NCBI GenBank assembly: GCA_963965975.1
Contig: OZ014412.1
Span: forward strand, 2,792,501-2,856,500
Source of the DNA: Xestospongia bergquistia
Taxonomy: Eukaryota; Porifera; Demospongiae; Haplosclerida; Petrosiidae
Reading direction: 5' to 3'
DNA length: 64,000 nucleotides
Positions 26,707 to 39,747 of the stretch are shown here, in pieces. The stretch's first letter is position 1; each line of letters opens with the position of its first letter. Below the pieces are notes generated by a model. That model was given only the letters and a program-made list of their open reading frames with translations, was not told the origin of the DNA and ran no database searches. Made by a program: the position numbers and the translations under genes.

Positions 26707-28049
26707 TTTGACTAAATAGATCATTAACTTATGATATTATAATAGACTTAATTATAGAGGTGATGTTTCTGTGTGTTGAGTTTATATATTATAGTGTAAT
26801 ATCTATTTATAATAACACATAGGCTACTAAATAAATAATACACAGCTCATGTACTTTATTTCCTTTATAACTAGAAAACAAAGAAAGGTGACTTTATAAT
26901 ATTACTAGTATATATATAATATATATACCTGTGTCTATATAGTACTTAACAACACCCACACATAGAGTAATTATCAGTTCAGTTTACATTAACTATCATA
27001 ACTTATGTACTTCATCATTTCCTTTACAACTAAAACTGTTTTTGAAGTGCTTAAAAAGTGGTCTTTTTTCATAAGTCACATTACAAATGCTTTGACAGAA
27101 GTGGTCCCTTATTGCACATATAGTACTTAACAACGCCCACACACTGAGTAATTATAACACGTGGTTTACATTAACTATCATAACTTATGTACTTCATTTC
27201 CTTTATAACCAACAGTTATGAGGTATCTCTGTACATAATTAGTAATTTACAGTTTTAACATTGATCATTATTAAGTATGACATTATCAACATTATAGATG
27301 ATATTTCCATCAGAAAACGCCTATAGGTCTAACAGGAAGTGATACATCGTTGTGTATAGTTAATGTTTAGGAAGAGTCTTTACATTGAACAGTGTGAAGA
27401 AAATATGTTTAGTTTTTATAAAAAAAATTATGAATACTTCATTAATTAGTACAACAGGCTGTACCACTAATCATTTATAATATTACAAAGAATACAGAGA
27501 ATTACACTATTGTTGTGGTTTGATTTTTGCTATAGGGGTATATTTAAGGTTATATATGCTAAAAAGATGATACTCATGTTAAAAATGAATCTTTAAAACA
27601 ACCATTCATTATCTAAAAGAGAAAATACAATTTATAATAGACAATATAATGATAACTATAACAGATGCTAATGATATAACTAGTAATATTTTAAACATAA
27701 ATGATATCAGTGACTAGTCTTAATGATGAAATTAGGACATATACTTTTATCACACAAATATAACTTCATAGTTTTACATGTATCATATAACAGAATGTAA
27801 TTAAGATGTTAAATGATGTAAACTTTGTTAGTTCAATGATAGTAATAATGTAGTAACATAAATAAAAATAATAATGGAGTGATATAAATAAATTATTCAC
27901 TTTATTATTTATTTTGTTGCCAATAAGTAATAACTTAATAATAACTTTTCTAAGTGAGTATTTTTATTCTTTATAACAAAACATTAAACATACTGTCATC
28001 AAATAAATTGACTGACTTTGTGTAAAAATGTTTAACTTTAAAAATGTTC
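26707..28049. repeat. Intergenic region with inverted copies of the dispersed repeat
   Basis: At 26830-27200 two or three copies of the repeat unit from 23.5-23.9 kb lie in the opposite orientation. The part 27530-28045 is a close copy of 24400-24905 and is the 3' flank of a class III gene. No gene is seen. Confidence 0.65.
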
Positions 28050-29871
28050 TTAATTAATATATCCATATGCAGTATTTCCTTGTAATTCAATGATCTCTTT
28101 TTGTTCTGAGGTCTCTGGTGACTAAACATCATCATATATTGGATCTAACTGGATAGTAGTCGTGGGTAGAGTGTCTTTGCTGGAGCTCCTCCTTCTCATA
28201 ATGAGATAGACAATAAATGTAGTAATAATAGCAGTTAATAGAGAAGAGATGAACATACTGACTGGTATACTCACTGTTAAGTAAACAATTCAATAATGTA
28301 ACATATTTATTTTATAAATTACCTGATAAATGTAATGTTTGTTGGTTTACATTATAGCTATAATAGAAATTTATTTAATTGTAGTTAATTGTAGTGAAGA
28401 CATACTTGGACAAACAGCAGTAGTTATTGTCGAACATACTGTCAAAGTAAGGAATTAATATTAAAATCTTAATAATTGTAATTTTGTACTTACTAATAGT
28501 TGATGTATCACTTGTAATAACTACAGCTGTAGAAGAGGGACTAGGCTCATTTATTGGTGTTACTAAATAATATGTAATTTTTATTATAAATTATATTGAT
28601 CACTCTTATAATGTTCAGATGATAATATTATAATACCATTAGTAGTGATTATTAGTTCTTTAGGAATAATAACTATATGAGAAGTAAACATATCACACTT
28701 TATAATAACATTTTAATAGCCTATAGTCTTATTAGGGTACCCATCTCCTAGTATATTAACTGGTACCACTGTTATAATGTAGGTATATCCAATTAGTAGT
28801 CCAGTCAATGTAATGTTAGTAACAGTAGTTATATTAACAGTAAGTGAACCTGATATGTTGTGATAGACTTTGTAGTACAAGAGAGGAGGATGAGTGGAGA
28901 GAGAAGGTGACTAAATGAAACTAAAATAATATTAAGTTATTATTAATAATATTATACCTCCCAAAAAATAGAAATAGTATAGTCCTCTGTGTTGTTAGTG
29001 ATAGTAACAAGTGATTAGTGGTACAGCTTGTAGAACTAGTAAAGCACATTACTTAAGATATTGAAACTGTTCGATTCTTACCATCCAGAGTGAACATAGA
29101 ATATTGACTATAGGGTCCTAATCTATTGATAGCGTCAGACCCTACTACTCTGTACTGATACTCTTCTGACTGAGAGAGAGCAATAGATACATTAATACTG
29201 GTGATATTACTACCAGTACTAAGACTACCAATCAATATATTATCACTGGTTGTTCTGATCTCAACAGTGCAGTTAACTATACAGTTAGGATAAAGGGTAG
29301 GAGGTGACCAGTAAAGAGTGACTGAAGTGTTTGTGAGAGCTGTAAACCCCAGTTTTGTAGGAACACCACTTGGAGGACCTTATAATGATAGTACATGTTA
29401 GTTATATATATGATACTGTTAGTGACATACCTGATATCATAATAGTACAAGTCATTGAACTTCCATCTATTGCTGTGGCATCACTACACCTGACTTGTGT
29501 TCCATTCTTATCAGTAGTGGCAGTAAAGCTTAAATTAGTTGTTAGTCCAGGATTGTTAACACTCACAAGAGAAGCAGTAAACCCAGTATTATGACCATTA
29601 AAAACTTGTCCCAAAGAACTTACTGTAGCTATGGCAGTATTATCTGATGGAGGAGAATACCAATGTACTAAACTGCCATTTATTGTACAAGTGACTGCTC
29701 CTTGTGTCTGTGGACACACTCCATTATTGCAGTCTAGACTTGTAACTGAAGCTTCTACTTTACCTCGAGTAAGTCGTAGTACATTTTATTTTATATTATA
29801 TCATCAACTCACTTACATACAAGAATGATGATAATAAGAATTATAGATGCAGTAAATATGTACTTCTCCAT
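28050..29871 (-). pseudogene. R5: class III receptor, broken by frameshift and early stop
   Basis: The signal-peptide exon (29817-29871, M-E-K-Y-I-F-T), Ig exon (29431-29763) and first FN3 exon (29082-29378) are intact and resemble R9. In the small FN3 exon near 29005 an extra base changes the frame compared with R3, R4, R8 and R9. In the tail, at 28122-28124, a TAG interrupts the region where R9 reads D-D-V-K-L-P-E, which would remove the terminal Y-G-Y-I-N. The 190-nt exon also starts its downstream intron with GC instead of GT. Together these make a pseudogene likely, and a recent one, because the rest is close to R9. A truncated secreted Ig-FN3 product cannot be excluded. Confidence 0.75.
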
Positions 29872-30587
29872 TTTGAGGAATGGTATGATTGTGGGTTGAG
29901 TTAATGATAGTATGTATAAGAGTGTATTGTTATAAGTTTTATATATTTGTTAATACGAGTCTTTCTATACAACAATACAACAATCATATATTAATTTATT
30001 TAAAAGTGATATATCATAATGTATGTAAAATACAACAGGGCAACAACAAGCATTAATATTTTAAACAAAAATCTTTGAGACATATAATATTAATGAATGA
30101 GGTACATTAATGATCATAGATATAACCAGATGTCTTATGTAAACAAATTAGTAATTAATAAAAATAATAAATGAAAGAATAAACATGAAATGAAAGGTCA
30201 TTTAGCGATTAAATTCCCTTGGGACACCCACATCATTGACAATATATGAAATGTTTATATAGTCATCTGATTAACAATAGACCAGAACAGCTGTTTCTTT
30301 AAACTTTTAATTTTTTTAATATTTTATCACACCATATGCAGTACACATGTTCATCTCTAGTTCAGTAGTAGGTAGTGTATTAATGATCATTTTGGAGAAC
30401 ACATCAATGATATGTTAGTACTGTAGGTAGAGGTGGTTAATATGTATTATATATGTTGTTCATATGTGAAATATATTAATTAAACTTGTTCATTAAGACA
30501 TTGTCGTATTGAACAACAATTTGCTGACAATTTAAAAACACACACACACACAGGACGAGAGATAGTACACTATAGTTAGTTAGTTAG
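29872..30587. other. Intergenic, with class I tail relic
   Basis: At 30320-30430 a decayed class I tail sequence is visible, antisense, ending abruptly and joined to a piece of the extracellular exon (around 30392-30440). It is the trace of another deleted class I gene. (AC)n occurs at about 30538-30551. Confidence 0.5.
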
Positions 30588-32869
30588 TTATTGTCTTATA
30601 ATAACACCATATGCATCACACTCCTTCATTGTAATCATGTCAGTAATAACCTCTCTCTTTTTAGTTCCTATAATAATATATCAATGAAATATTTTATTAT
30701 TTTAATATTGTAGAATGATATTTAATACTTCAATATCAAATTAATATTAAACCAAGAACCCTAACCAATCAATTTTACATTGAAGTATGTCAGTTATAAT
30801 ATTATCATAAATATTATATTACTATTAATGTTTAACTCACTGTTAATATATCTTCTATAACATATGACAACTGTAATAATATTAATTAATAATGATATTA
30901 CCATGACAACAGCTGATATAATAAACAAAGTCACTACATGTTGTAGATGATAATGATAACAGATAATATCACATAAGATATATATCACTTACCACTAATG
31001 GTAAACTCATTATTATAATATTGTAATATATCAGTAGATATGGTAGTAATAGATATAACTAGAGATAAGTATATTAATTGTTTGATAAATTTAAATAAGG
31101 ATATAGTTATATACACATACAGAACTAACCCCTCCTCCCAGAGAGGTACACAAGATAATATATATTAACAATAGTACATTATATAATAGAGGTCATTACC
31201 TTTTATAGTAGGTACTTCATTAATACTATCAGTCATACTAGTAGATATCACAGTAGATGTTCTAGAAGGTTCTATAGAAACTTTACCAGTGATAGTAATG
31301 TCAGTTAATATAACAGCTGGATTAGAACATGTATCACTGACATTAGGCAGGACTCCATCACATACATATAATGTCCAATTATTACCAAGAGGTATATCAC
31401 TGAAACATTTAGTAAATGTAAGTTGATTGTGATGAGAGAGATCTACAATAAAATGATACCCAGCCACAATCAGATTATAATGTTTATCTCCATTTCTCAT
31501 ATCTAGATGTATTTTAGTTATTTGTCTGCCATGAACAAGTTTAAATTGAAGACATAGGACATCGTCTGAAGTATTCCAAATAGTGATACCTTGTAGATCA
31601 TGAGTACCTTTAAATAAACTATTAATAATATATACAAACACATACAATATACTTACTGGTAACTACTGGAGTAGTTTGAAATATCTGTCCACTCTTATAT
31701 TGTAAGTATCCAAATGTATTGAACTTCTTTCTAGGAGGAAGATCAATTACTGATATTATAGTCTTATATCCATTAGAGTCAGTGATAATAGTAACATTAG
31801 TACTGTTATAACAATAAGAAGAGTTCTTTAAATTACAGCTCATCATTATTGTATTGATAATAGGTTGAGTACAGAGTTGAGTGAACTGTACGAGAGTATG
31901 TCATGTGACATGTTAATAGATCATGTGATCACTTACTGGTATTTTAAAGTAAAAAGTCCAGTCATTGTTTAGTCGATAAGTACTATGGTCATTATATGAG
32001 GTATTGAGCATCTGATCTGTGAACAAAATTGTCCATTAATAAATCAATAAAAAACAGACAATACTTTATTATATTAATTTCAAGTATTATTAAATGAATA
32101 TGAATTGTGTTATTGGAATATCTATATACATTACCTGTTTTAAACATTGTAGTGTTACTGTTCCATATTCCAGTCCCTGCTCCATTGATTGTAGTAATAT
32201 TAAGTCTATATTCTCCATTAGTTAAGTTAATAGGACAATAAGTGTATTTACTAGTATAGATTACTTCTGATGATATCACTTCTTCTCCTACACTTAATAT
32301 CACGTGATACCACACACGTAACTGTCCTAATGTGAATGGAGGAGACCAGGAGAACACAATACAACAATGATCTAACTGATATCCTTGGAGATTAGAGACA
32401 GCTTCAGGAGGACCTGATTTAAGAACAATAATGTTAAATAGCATCCAGTAATGGTCTCTTACCTTGTACATATACATAAGATAAGTGTGATATTCCCTTG
32501 AATACATTATTCAAACGAGCTATACATGATACACTAGTACCATTGTAAGAACTTGTTACAATGAAGGTTGTTGAGACCTTTATACCACCATCAGGTAGAT
32601 TAGTTTGTTTCAATGTAGTATCTACTGCTCCACTATAGTCAAATGTGAGAGTATATCCAGTTAAGTTAGTAGCACACTCAAATGTCACATTATGATTGAG
32701 GTAGACATATTGTGTCTCTGGTACAATAGTAAAGATACCTATAAAATAATGTCAGTATTAACATAATACTTATATTGTACTTACTGGTAGCACAAGGTAT
32801 AATATACCAGCTGTAAGTTGTTAGTAGGATCAGTAGACCTATCATCATCTCTATAGTAACCACACCCAT
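30588..32869 (-). CDS. R6: class IV Ig/FN3 transmembrane receptor
   Basis: Nine exons join in frame: 32785-32869, 32463-32738, 32135-32413, 31937-32016, 31657-31885, 31200-31607, 30993-31058, 30841-30933 and 30588-30667 (531 residues). The first exon encodes a hydrophobic leader (an internal Met is an alternative start). The Ig exon has F-E-C-A-T-N and V-S-C-I-A-R. FN3 is in 32135-32413 (F-S-W-S-P-P-F, then Y-R-L-N-I-T-T). The next exons encode an extracellular region with L-C-L-Q-F and D-T-C-S, aligned by position and phase with the class I C-x2-C domain but diverged. The membrane span (L-F-I-I-S-A-V-V-M-V) is followed by Y-R-R-Y. The short tail ends C-D-A-Y-G-V-I-I-R-Q. The small exon is 80 nt here, versus 77 in the other classes, but keeps phase 1 in and 0 out. 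R16 is a broken paralogue. Confidence 0.82.
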
Positions 32870-32973
32870 CTAATGTAGATATATTAATAATAGGACACAT
32901 GATTGACAATATATGAAAAGTTTATATAGTCATCTGATTAACAATAGACTAGAGTAGCTGTTTATTAAAAAAA

Positions 32974-33800
32974 TTAATATTTTATCACACCATATGCAGC
33001 ACATGTCTTCATCTCTAGTTCAATAGTAGGTAGTGTATTAGTAATCATATCAACATTCTCATATTGAGGTAGAACTTGATGAGGGACAGTATCTATTAGT
33101 GGATTAAAAAGAGATGGTACAGTACCTATAATGGATAATACCATTTACAAACTATACCCACTGTTAGTATTACCTTGTCTCAGTGACTTAGTTCTTCTTA
33201 TCCAACATTTCACTATATGTACTAGTACAGTACATACCAGAATTAGAACTGACACACCCACTAGACTACCTATATATTACAGTAATACATTATACAGTAT
33301 ATATAATAATATAATTATATGACCACAGTTTTCATTTTGAGAGTTAACTATTTACTAACTTATAATAATATAACTACTAGTGTTTATATTATTATCATAT
33401 TTATTACCTCCTAATATACCAGCAGCTGTTATAACACTTTATTAACTTGTGTATCATCTATATAACATATATAGAGATATAATAATGATAACAAATGTAC
33501 TAATGATTACTTACTGGTCAAATAGTCACATGGTTCTTTAGCAAGTAATACTGTTACCATGAAAAATTAACATGATACAGGACAAGTCATTTCAAGAAAT
33601 GGATAAGTTGGTTCTAATCCAGTAATAGTGATATTAGTAGATGATATTGCCCAGTCATCTGATAATTTATCCTCCTCTTCAATATCATATACATACATAT
33701 TATATATACCACTAGGTATATCATATGTACATCCAATTACTGTACTACTACATACTGGAGAACGCATCAATGATATATTTGTACTATAGGTATTAATTGT
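32974..33800 (-). pseudogene. R7: 5'-truncated class I receptor pseudogene
   Basis: Tail exon (32974-33125, with Q-Y-E-N-V and A-A-Y-G-V-I-K-Y) and TM exon (~33174-33269) are intact. The small exon near 33421-33470 lacks one T compared with R2, which creates a TAA. The extracellular exon breaks frame near 33567, ending C-P-V-S-C then stop, and it is cut off at ~33795. No Ig, FN3 or signal-peptide exons follow. It is the counterpart of R2 in the duplicated block but has lost its 5' half. Confidence 0.85.
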
Positions 33801-36123
33801 TATTATCAATTGTTATTAATATGTGTAAAATATAAATAGCAATTGATATAACTACTATATAATATTGTTATTAATTTGAAATATATTTATAGTAGGCTGG
33901 CTATATTGAATTAATATTTTATAATGACATTTTAAGTATATATATCACACCTCTTAGTAGTAAGTATTGATCATCTCCAAATTAACAATACAGTAACAAA
34001 ACATGCTAATATTATGATGTTAATAATATTCACATGATTTGTCTCATGACTTATTAAGTACTTTATGGTAAGCAGAGAACTGTTAAAACTTAGAATTATT
34101 AGTAAGTACTAAATATGATAATAAAATAAATTATCACCATATCATATATAATTTGAGTAAATCTGTTTTGTTTATTTTAATATAAACTATTTACATTTAG
34201 TATGTTGTTCATAAGTGAAATATATTTGTTTAACTTGTCCTTGTCAAATTGAACAAGATTTTATTAACATAAACATGCACACAGGAAGATAGAGATAGTG
34301 CACTGTAGTTAGTTATTGACTTATTGTCTTATAATAACACCATATGCATCACACTCCTTCATTGTAATCATGTCAGTGATAACCTCTCTCTGTTTAGTTC
34401 CTACAATAACATATCAATGAAATATTTTATTATTTTAAGATTGTAGAATGATAATTACAATTCCATGTGAAATTAATTATAATATTTATGATATTTAATA
34501 TTTCTATAATTAATATATTCAAACATATACAATATAGTATTATCAATAGGTTGAGTACAGATTTAAATGGATTATAAGACATAATGTGATATGACATATT
34601 AATTATTAATAGATCATGTGATCACTTCCTGGTATTTTATAGTAATAGGTCCAATTATTATTCTGATAATAAATCATGTGACTAAGATAGGAGACACTGA
34701 CAAAAGGATCTGTGAAAAAGTTATATTTTCTTACTGATATCATTTACTTTTACATTACCTGTTATGAGCTATAAATTGTACATTATATATCATTTAAAAT
34801 AAATCCTATATGTACAAATACAATATCATTCATTCATCTTCATTAGAACTCATTACCAATTCTAGACATTGTCATAGCTAGACTATTTATATACTCTATC
34901 ATTGATGTAGTAAGTGTATGATATTGTAGTTTTATATGATTTAAATACACACAATATAATAATTATATTATGTGAATATACTTAATCCAAATGTCATATT
35001 TATGAGGAAGTGTATAAATACAATATCTTAAATAAGTTAGTAGTTGTTATTATCATAATATTTTTTAATGAACAACTTTAAGTTATGATAGATATTCTAC
35101 TCAGAAAGGAATAATGGTTTTTATAACTTGTTAAAATTTTAATAGAAACATTCACAGACAAGTCTCATTTGAGAGATAACTCAATAGATATAGAAATGAG
35201 TAACTACAGTAGTAATGAAAAGGAGATTTTGGTGATAATAATTCAATGTCAAATTGATAATTTATGTAAAGAATTTATCTTCTGTATGCTCAAAGTTAAG
35301 ATATTTAATATAGCATTATTTATTAACATAGTAATAAATTTCACATTGATGTACTTCCAACATAACCATAACTGAAGACACCAGTAATTACATATCACAT
35401 TATTATATTATAATGTTATAATATTATATTATTATTATATTGGATAATGTCTTAACTGATATCTAGTGATAGTAGTTGAACAACCTGATATATAGTATCA
35501 TGTTAGTATGTAATATGAGTGTATATACTCTACTAAGTTTATTATCAGTAGTAGTAGTATAGTAATATAATGTATTATATACTGATATATAATAATATTA
35601 ACTACAACAGTATCTCATACTCTATTTAATATGAATAGCTGCCAAGTTATAATCTCAACTTGATAGACATTATTATATGACTAATAAGAATCTAAATTGA
35701 TAGTTCATTTTAATATTGTCTTCAGTTATAAAAAATTAGTAAACATGAAATATACTCACAATGTATTAATATGTATTCTATGTGGTTATATACATGTACA
35801 TGTACATGTATATTGTGATATGGTCTATAGTACATATATTGGTACATGTAGTTATGTTATTGTATCACATTTGATAATGAGTAATAATTTGACAGCTGCT
35901 ATAATCATACAACGTGATCACATGAAGTTTATATTAATAAATTAATAACTAGTCTTATAATAAACACTAAATAACTCAATGACATAATAAAACATGACAC
36001 AATAAAATAATGAACTAAAAGTGACACATTTAATATTAAACATGTCAACAATGAGTTAAAAACATATTGTTATCATTTTAAAGGTGATGTGTGGAGGAGG
36101 TTACTGTTGTTGATTGTCCTCCG
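33801..36123 (-). other. Intergenic region with solitary class IV tail exon and SRCR relic
   Basis: At 34316-34400 a complete class IV tail exon stands alone, antisense (R-E-V-I-T-D-M-I, then C-D-A-Y-G-V-I-I-R-Q and stop), with an acceptor but no other exons nearby. Around 34600-34710 is a remnant of the class IV small exon flank. From about 34890 to 35400 the sequence follows the SRCR gene's intron and exon 2 end (compare 10360-10620 and 11158-11230), decayed. The section 35400-36100 matches 19400-20090. No intact gene is seen. Confidence 0.6.
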
Positions 36124-39100
36124 TTATTGTAAGAACCCTGGGTGGGATTCAAGTTTAAGAGGACATGGCGAAAGTTGTGGTTCTCCTAACTGAGCCTGAA
36201 TCATAGCATTTCTTGTAGAGGGCCTCTTTTAATAACAAAGAAGAGAATGATAACTATAGCAACATTGATATATCATGACATGTAATACCTTATTAGGGTC
36301 AGTTGATGTCTTGATATCAGTGTAGATAACAGGCTGTTCTATATTTGATGTAGAAGGTACCATTGGTGTGTTTGTAGAAGCATTGTCTATTTCATCATAA
36401 ATAATATCTCCAGCTACTTTTGGCTCAGCTCTGGCTCCAATTGGTTTGTTTATCTAATATGATACAAGTTATTATGACATAGTGAACTGTATTATCTCTC
36501 ACTTCATTATTTAGAGCTGAATACAAACCTGTCTGTTGTAACTGAGAGTTGTTTTCTCTACTCTATAATAATATTGTGAATTAGATGATGATTGTCTACC
36601 CATAGTTAACTAACCTCTCTCTCTTCTCTCTTCAAGACAGAATAATCTCCAGCAGCTGTATCATAAGGTACATTATCTCTATTTATGACAGAGTAATCTT
36701 CTCCAGCTGTCACATTTTGTAGTGATCCATGAGGTATATTATCTCTCTTTAATACTGAATAATCTCCTCCAGATGTTGTATTGGTTATATGAACTGTCAC
36801 ATCTTTTTTCTTGACTTCAGAGTACTGAGCTGTCAAAGGTCCATTATATGGAAATACATGAGGTTCATCTCCACCATGGTATGAAGGTATAGGAGGAGGT
36901 TGGTCATTATCAACTGAGTAAGGTGGAATGAGAGTAGGAACTTCATGATATTGTAGAGATAAAGATTGTGGTTTCTTGTTTACTTCAGCATAGACAGGAT
37001 TTGAATATAACTATAATGAAATTAATAAAGACCGGATGTGACTTTTAATTAATAATTATAATTTAAAGGGATGATGACTAACCCCTGATATTAGATTGAC
37101 TTGAATGTTTTACAACTAATAGTGAGTTTAATTGCTCATTTTAATATCAAATAAATGTTCTATTTTATTTAATGTATTGTGTAGGGATTGTATAGGATAT
37201 AGAAACCTGACTCCTGTTCTTATCTTTGTACATGTAAGTAACAATATTATACCTCTTCTAAGTTATTGTCTTTGATACTTCTAAAGTATGATCATTGAAC
37301 TGTTAACACATATAACTGTATTAGCTTACCTTAGAGAAACAGTTAATGGACTACCACTTGATTTGTTATCTATATTGAGAGTTTTAAAGTTTTAAGAAAT
37401 TACAAGAATGTCTGACTTTTATTTTGTCTTCTAATTATTATACAAACAGTTAGAACTAGTACTATAGCAATTAGTATGAAAACAATAATACCTCCAATAA
37501 CCCCAATGACATAATATATTCCAACAGATGATGATGTTGATGTTGATGTTGTAGTAGTAGTGACTGTTAAAGTAGAAATAGTTATTTTATTAGAATAATT
37601 AAATTAATAGTTGTTAGATTATTTATATGAAATGAACTTATAAGGCTTTAGATAGAACCTGATATATATAAAACATTTTAAATGATATAATCATTATATT
37701 TACAATTAATAATTAACAAAACGTTTTCAAAATACATAAGGCATACCAACTAAGTTTGAAGATGTAGTAATTGTCTGAGTTATACTTTGTAATGAAGACA
37801 TTAAAGTACTTGTAGTTTCTATACTCCATCACAAATTAAGTATGACAGTAACATTAAATACATTATTGTATACTTACTAATATTTGATGTATCACTTGTC
37901 ACAACTACAGTTGTAGACAATGTACTTGGTGTATTTAATGATATTGATGCTAGATAATTGATTGTTTTAAACTTAAATAATACTTTTATATTAAACATTA
38001 TTACTATGATATTTAGATGATGATATATTAAACACTATAAATTATATAGGAACTGTATTTACAATTAATAATTAACAAACATTTTTCAAAATACATAGAC
38101 ATACCAGCTAAGTTTGAAGATGTAATAATTGTCTGAGTTGTAATTTGTAATGAATATATTGAAATACTTGTAGTTTCTATATTCCATAATAAGTTAAGTA
38201 TGACAGTAATATTAAATACATTATTGTATACTTACTAATATTTGATGTATCACTTGTCATGACTACAATAATAGACAATGTAGTAAGTTTACCTAATGTT
38301 GTCAGTGATTTTAAATAATTGATTTTTAAACTTAATTAATATTATTATATTAATTATATCAAACAGTCTTACTATAATATTCAGATGATGTTATTACAAC
38401 AGTTGTAGATAATCTACTAAGTATACCCGATAATGTTGTTGATTCTAAATAATTGATTGTTTTAAAATTAAATTATATTATTATATCAAACAGTCTTACT
38501 ATAATATTGAGATGATGTTGTTACATCACTAGTACTAGCCATAACTGGTTCTTCATCAGGAATATTAACTATATGAGAAGTAAACATAACACAATTTATC
38601 ATAATATTTAAATAACCTATAGTCTTATTAGGGTATCCATCTCCTAGTATATTAACTGGTACCACTGTTATAATGTAGGTATATCCAGCTAGTACTCCAG
38701 TCAATGTAATGTTAGTAACAGTAGTTATATTAACAGTAAGTGAACCTGATATGTTGTGATAAACTTTGTAGTACAAGAGAGGAGGACGAGTGGAGAGAGG
38801 AGGTGACTAAATGAAACTAATATAATATTAAGTGATTATTAATAATATTATACCTCCCAAACAATAGAAATAGTATAGTCCTCTGTATTGTTAGTAATAG
38901 TATAAGTAATTAGTGGTACAGCTTGTAGAGCTAGTATAAAGCACATTATTTAAGATATTAAAAATGTTCGATTCTTACCATCCAGAATGAACATAGAATA
39001 TTGACTATAGGGTCCTAATCTATTGATAGCATCAGACCCTGCTACTCTGAATTGATACTCTACTGACTGAGAGAGACCAGTAGATACATTAATACTGGTG

Positions 39101-39747
39101 ATATTACTACCAGTACTAAGACTATTGATCAATTTATTATCACTGGTTGTCCTGATCTCAACAGTATAGTTAACTATACAGTTAAGATGAATAGTAGGAA
39201 GTGACCAGTAGAGAGTGACTGAAGTATTTGTGAGAGATATAAAACCCAGTCCTATAGGAGCATCACTTGGAGGACCTCATAATGATAATACATGTTAGTA
39301 TATATATATATGATACTGTTAGTGACATACCTGATATCATAATAGTACAAGTCTTTGAGTATCTATTTTCACACTTGACTTGTGTTCCATTCTTATCAAT
39401 AGTGGCAACAAATCTTAAATTAGTTGTTAGTCCAGGATTGTTAATACTCACAAGAGAAGCAGTAAACCCAGTATTAGGACCATTACTAACTTGTCCATTA
39501 CTTGTTACTGTAGCAAAGGGATTACTATCTGATGGAGGAGAATACCAAAGTGCTTTATAGCCTGTTATTATACAAGTGACTACTCCTTGTGTCTGTGGAC
39601 ATACTCTATGATTACAGTCTAGACTTATAACTTGAGCTTCTACTTTTACTATAAGAAATAAACTACAAATATTGTATTATAATATATTAACTCACTTATG
39701 ATAAGTAAGAGAAGATAGATCAAATATGTTGTAGCACACTTATCCAT
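36124..39747 (-). CDS. R8: class II Ig/FN3 receptor with long ITIM-type tail
   Basis: Exons: 39696-39747, 39331-39648 (Ig), 38979-39275 (FN3), 38854-38930 plus 38617-38806 (FN3), 38500-38568, then stalk exons 38236-38292, 38105-38176, 37878-37949 and 37747-37818, membrane exon 37417-37563, then 36615-37010, 36503-36562, 36289-36453 and 36124-36225. The four stalk exons are two repeats of an A-B pair (A: V-V-x-T-S-D-T-S-N-I; B: K-T-T-S...Q-T-I-(I/T)-T-S-S-N-L), all phase 1 at both ends and open. A further decayed A copy at ~38370-38430 has lost its acceptor. The tail has three D-Y-S-V-(L/I) repeats, G-L-Y-S-A-L, and ITIM-type I-I-Y-D-E-I and V-I-Y-T-D-I. The short exon linking membrane span and tail was not resolved, as in R3. 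This is the better preserved class II gene. Confidence 0.78.
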
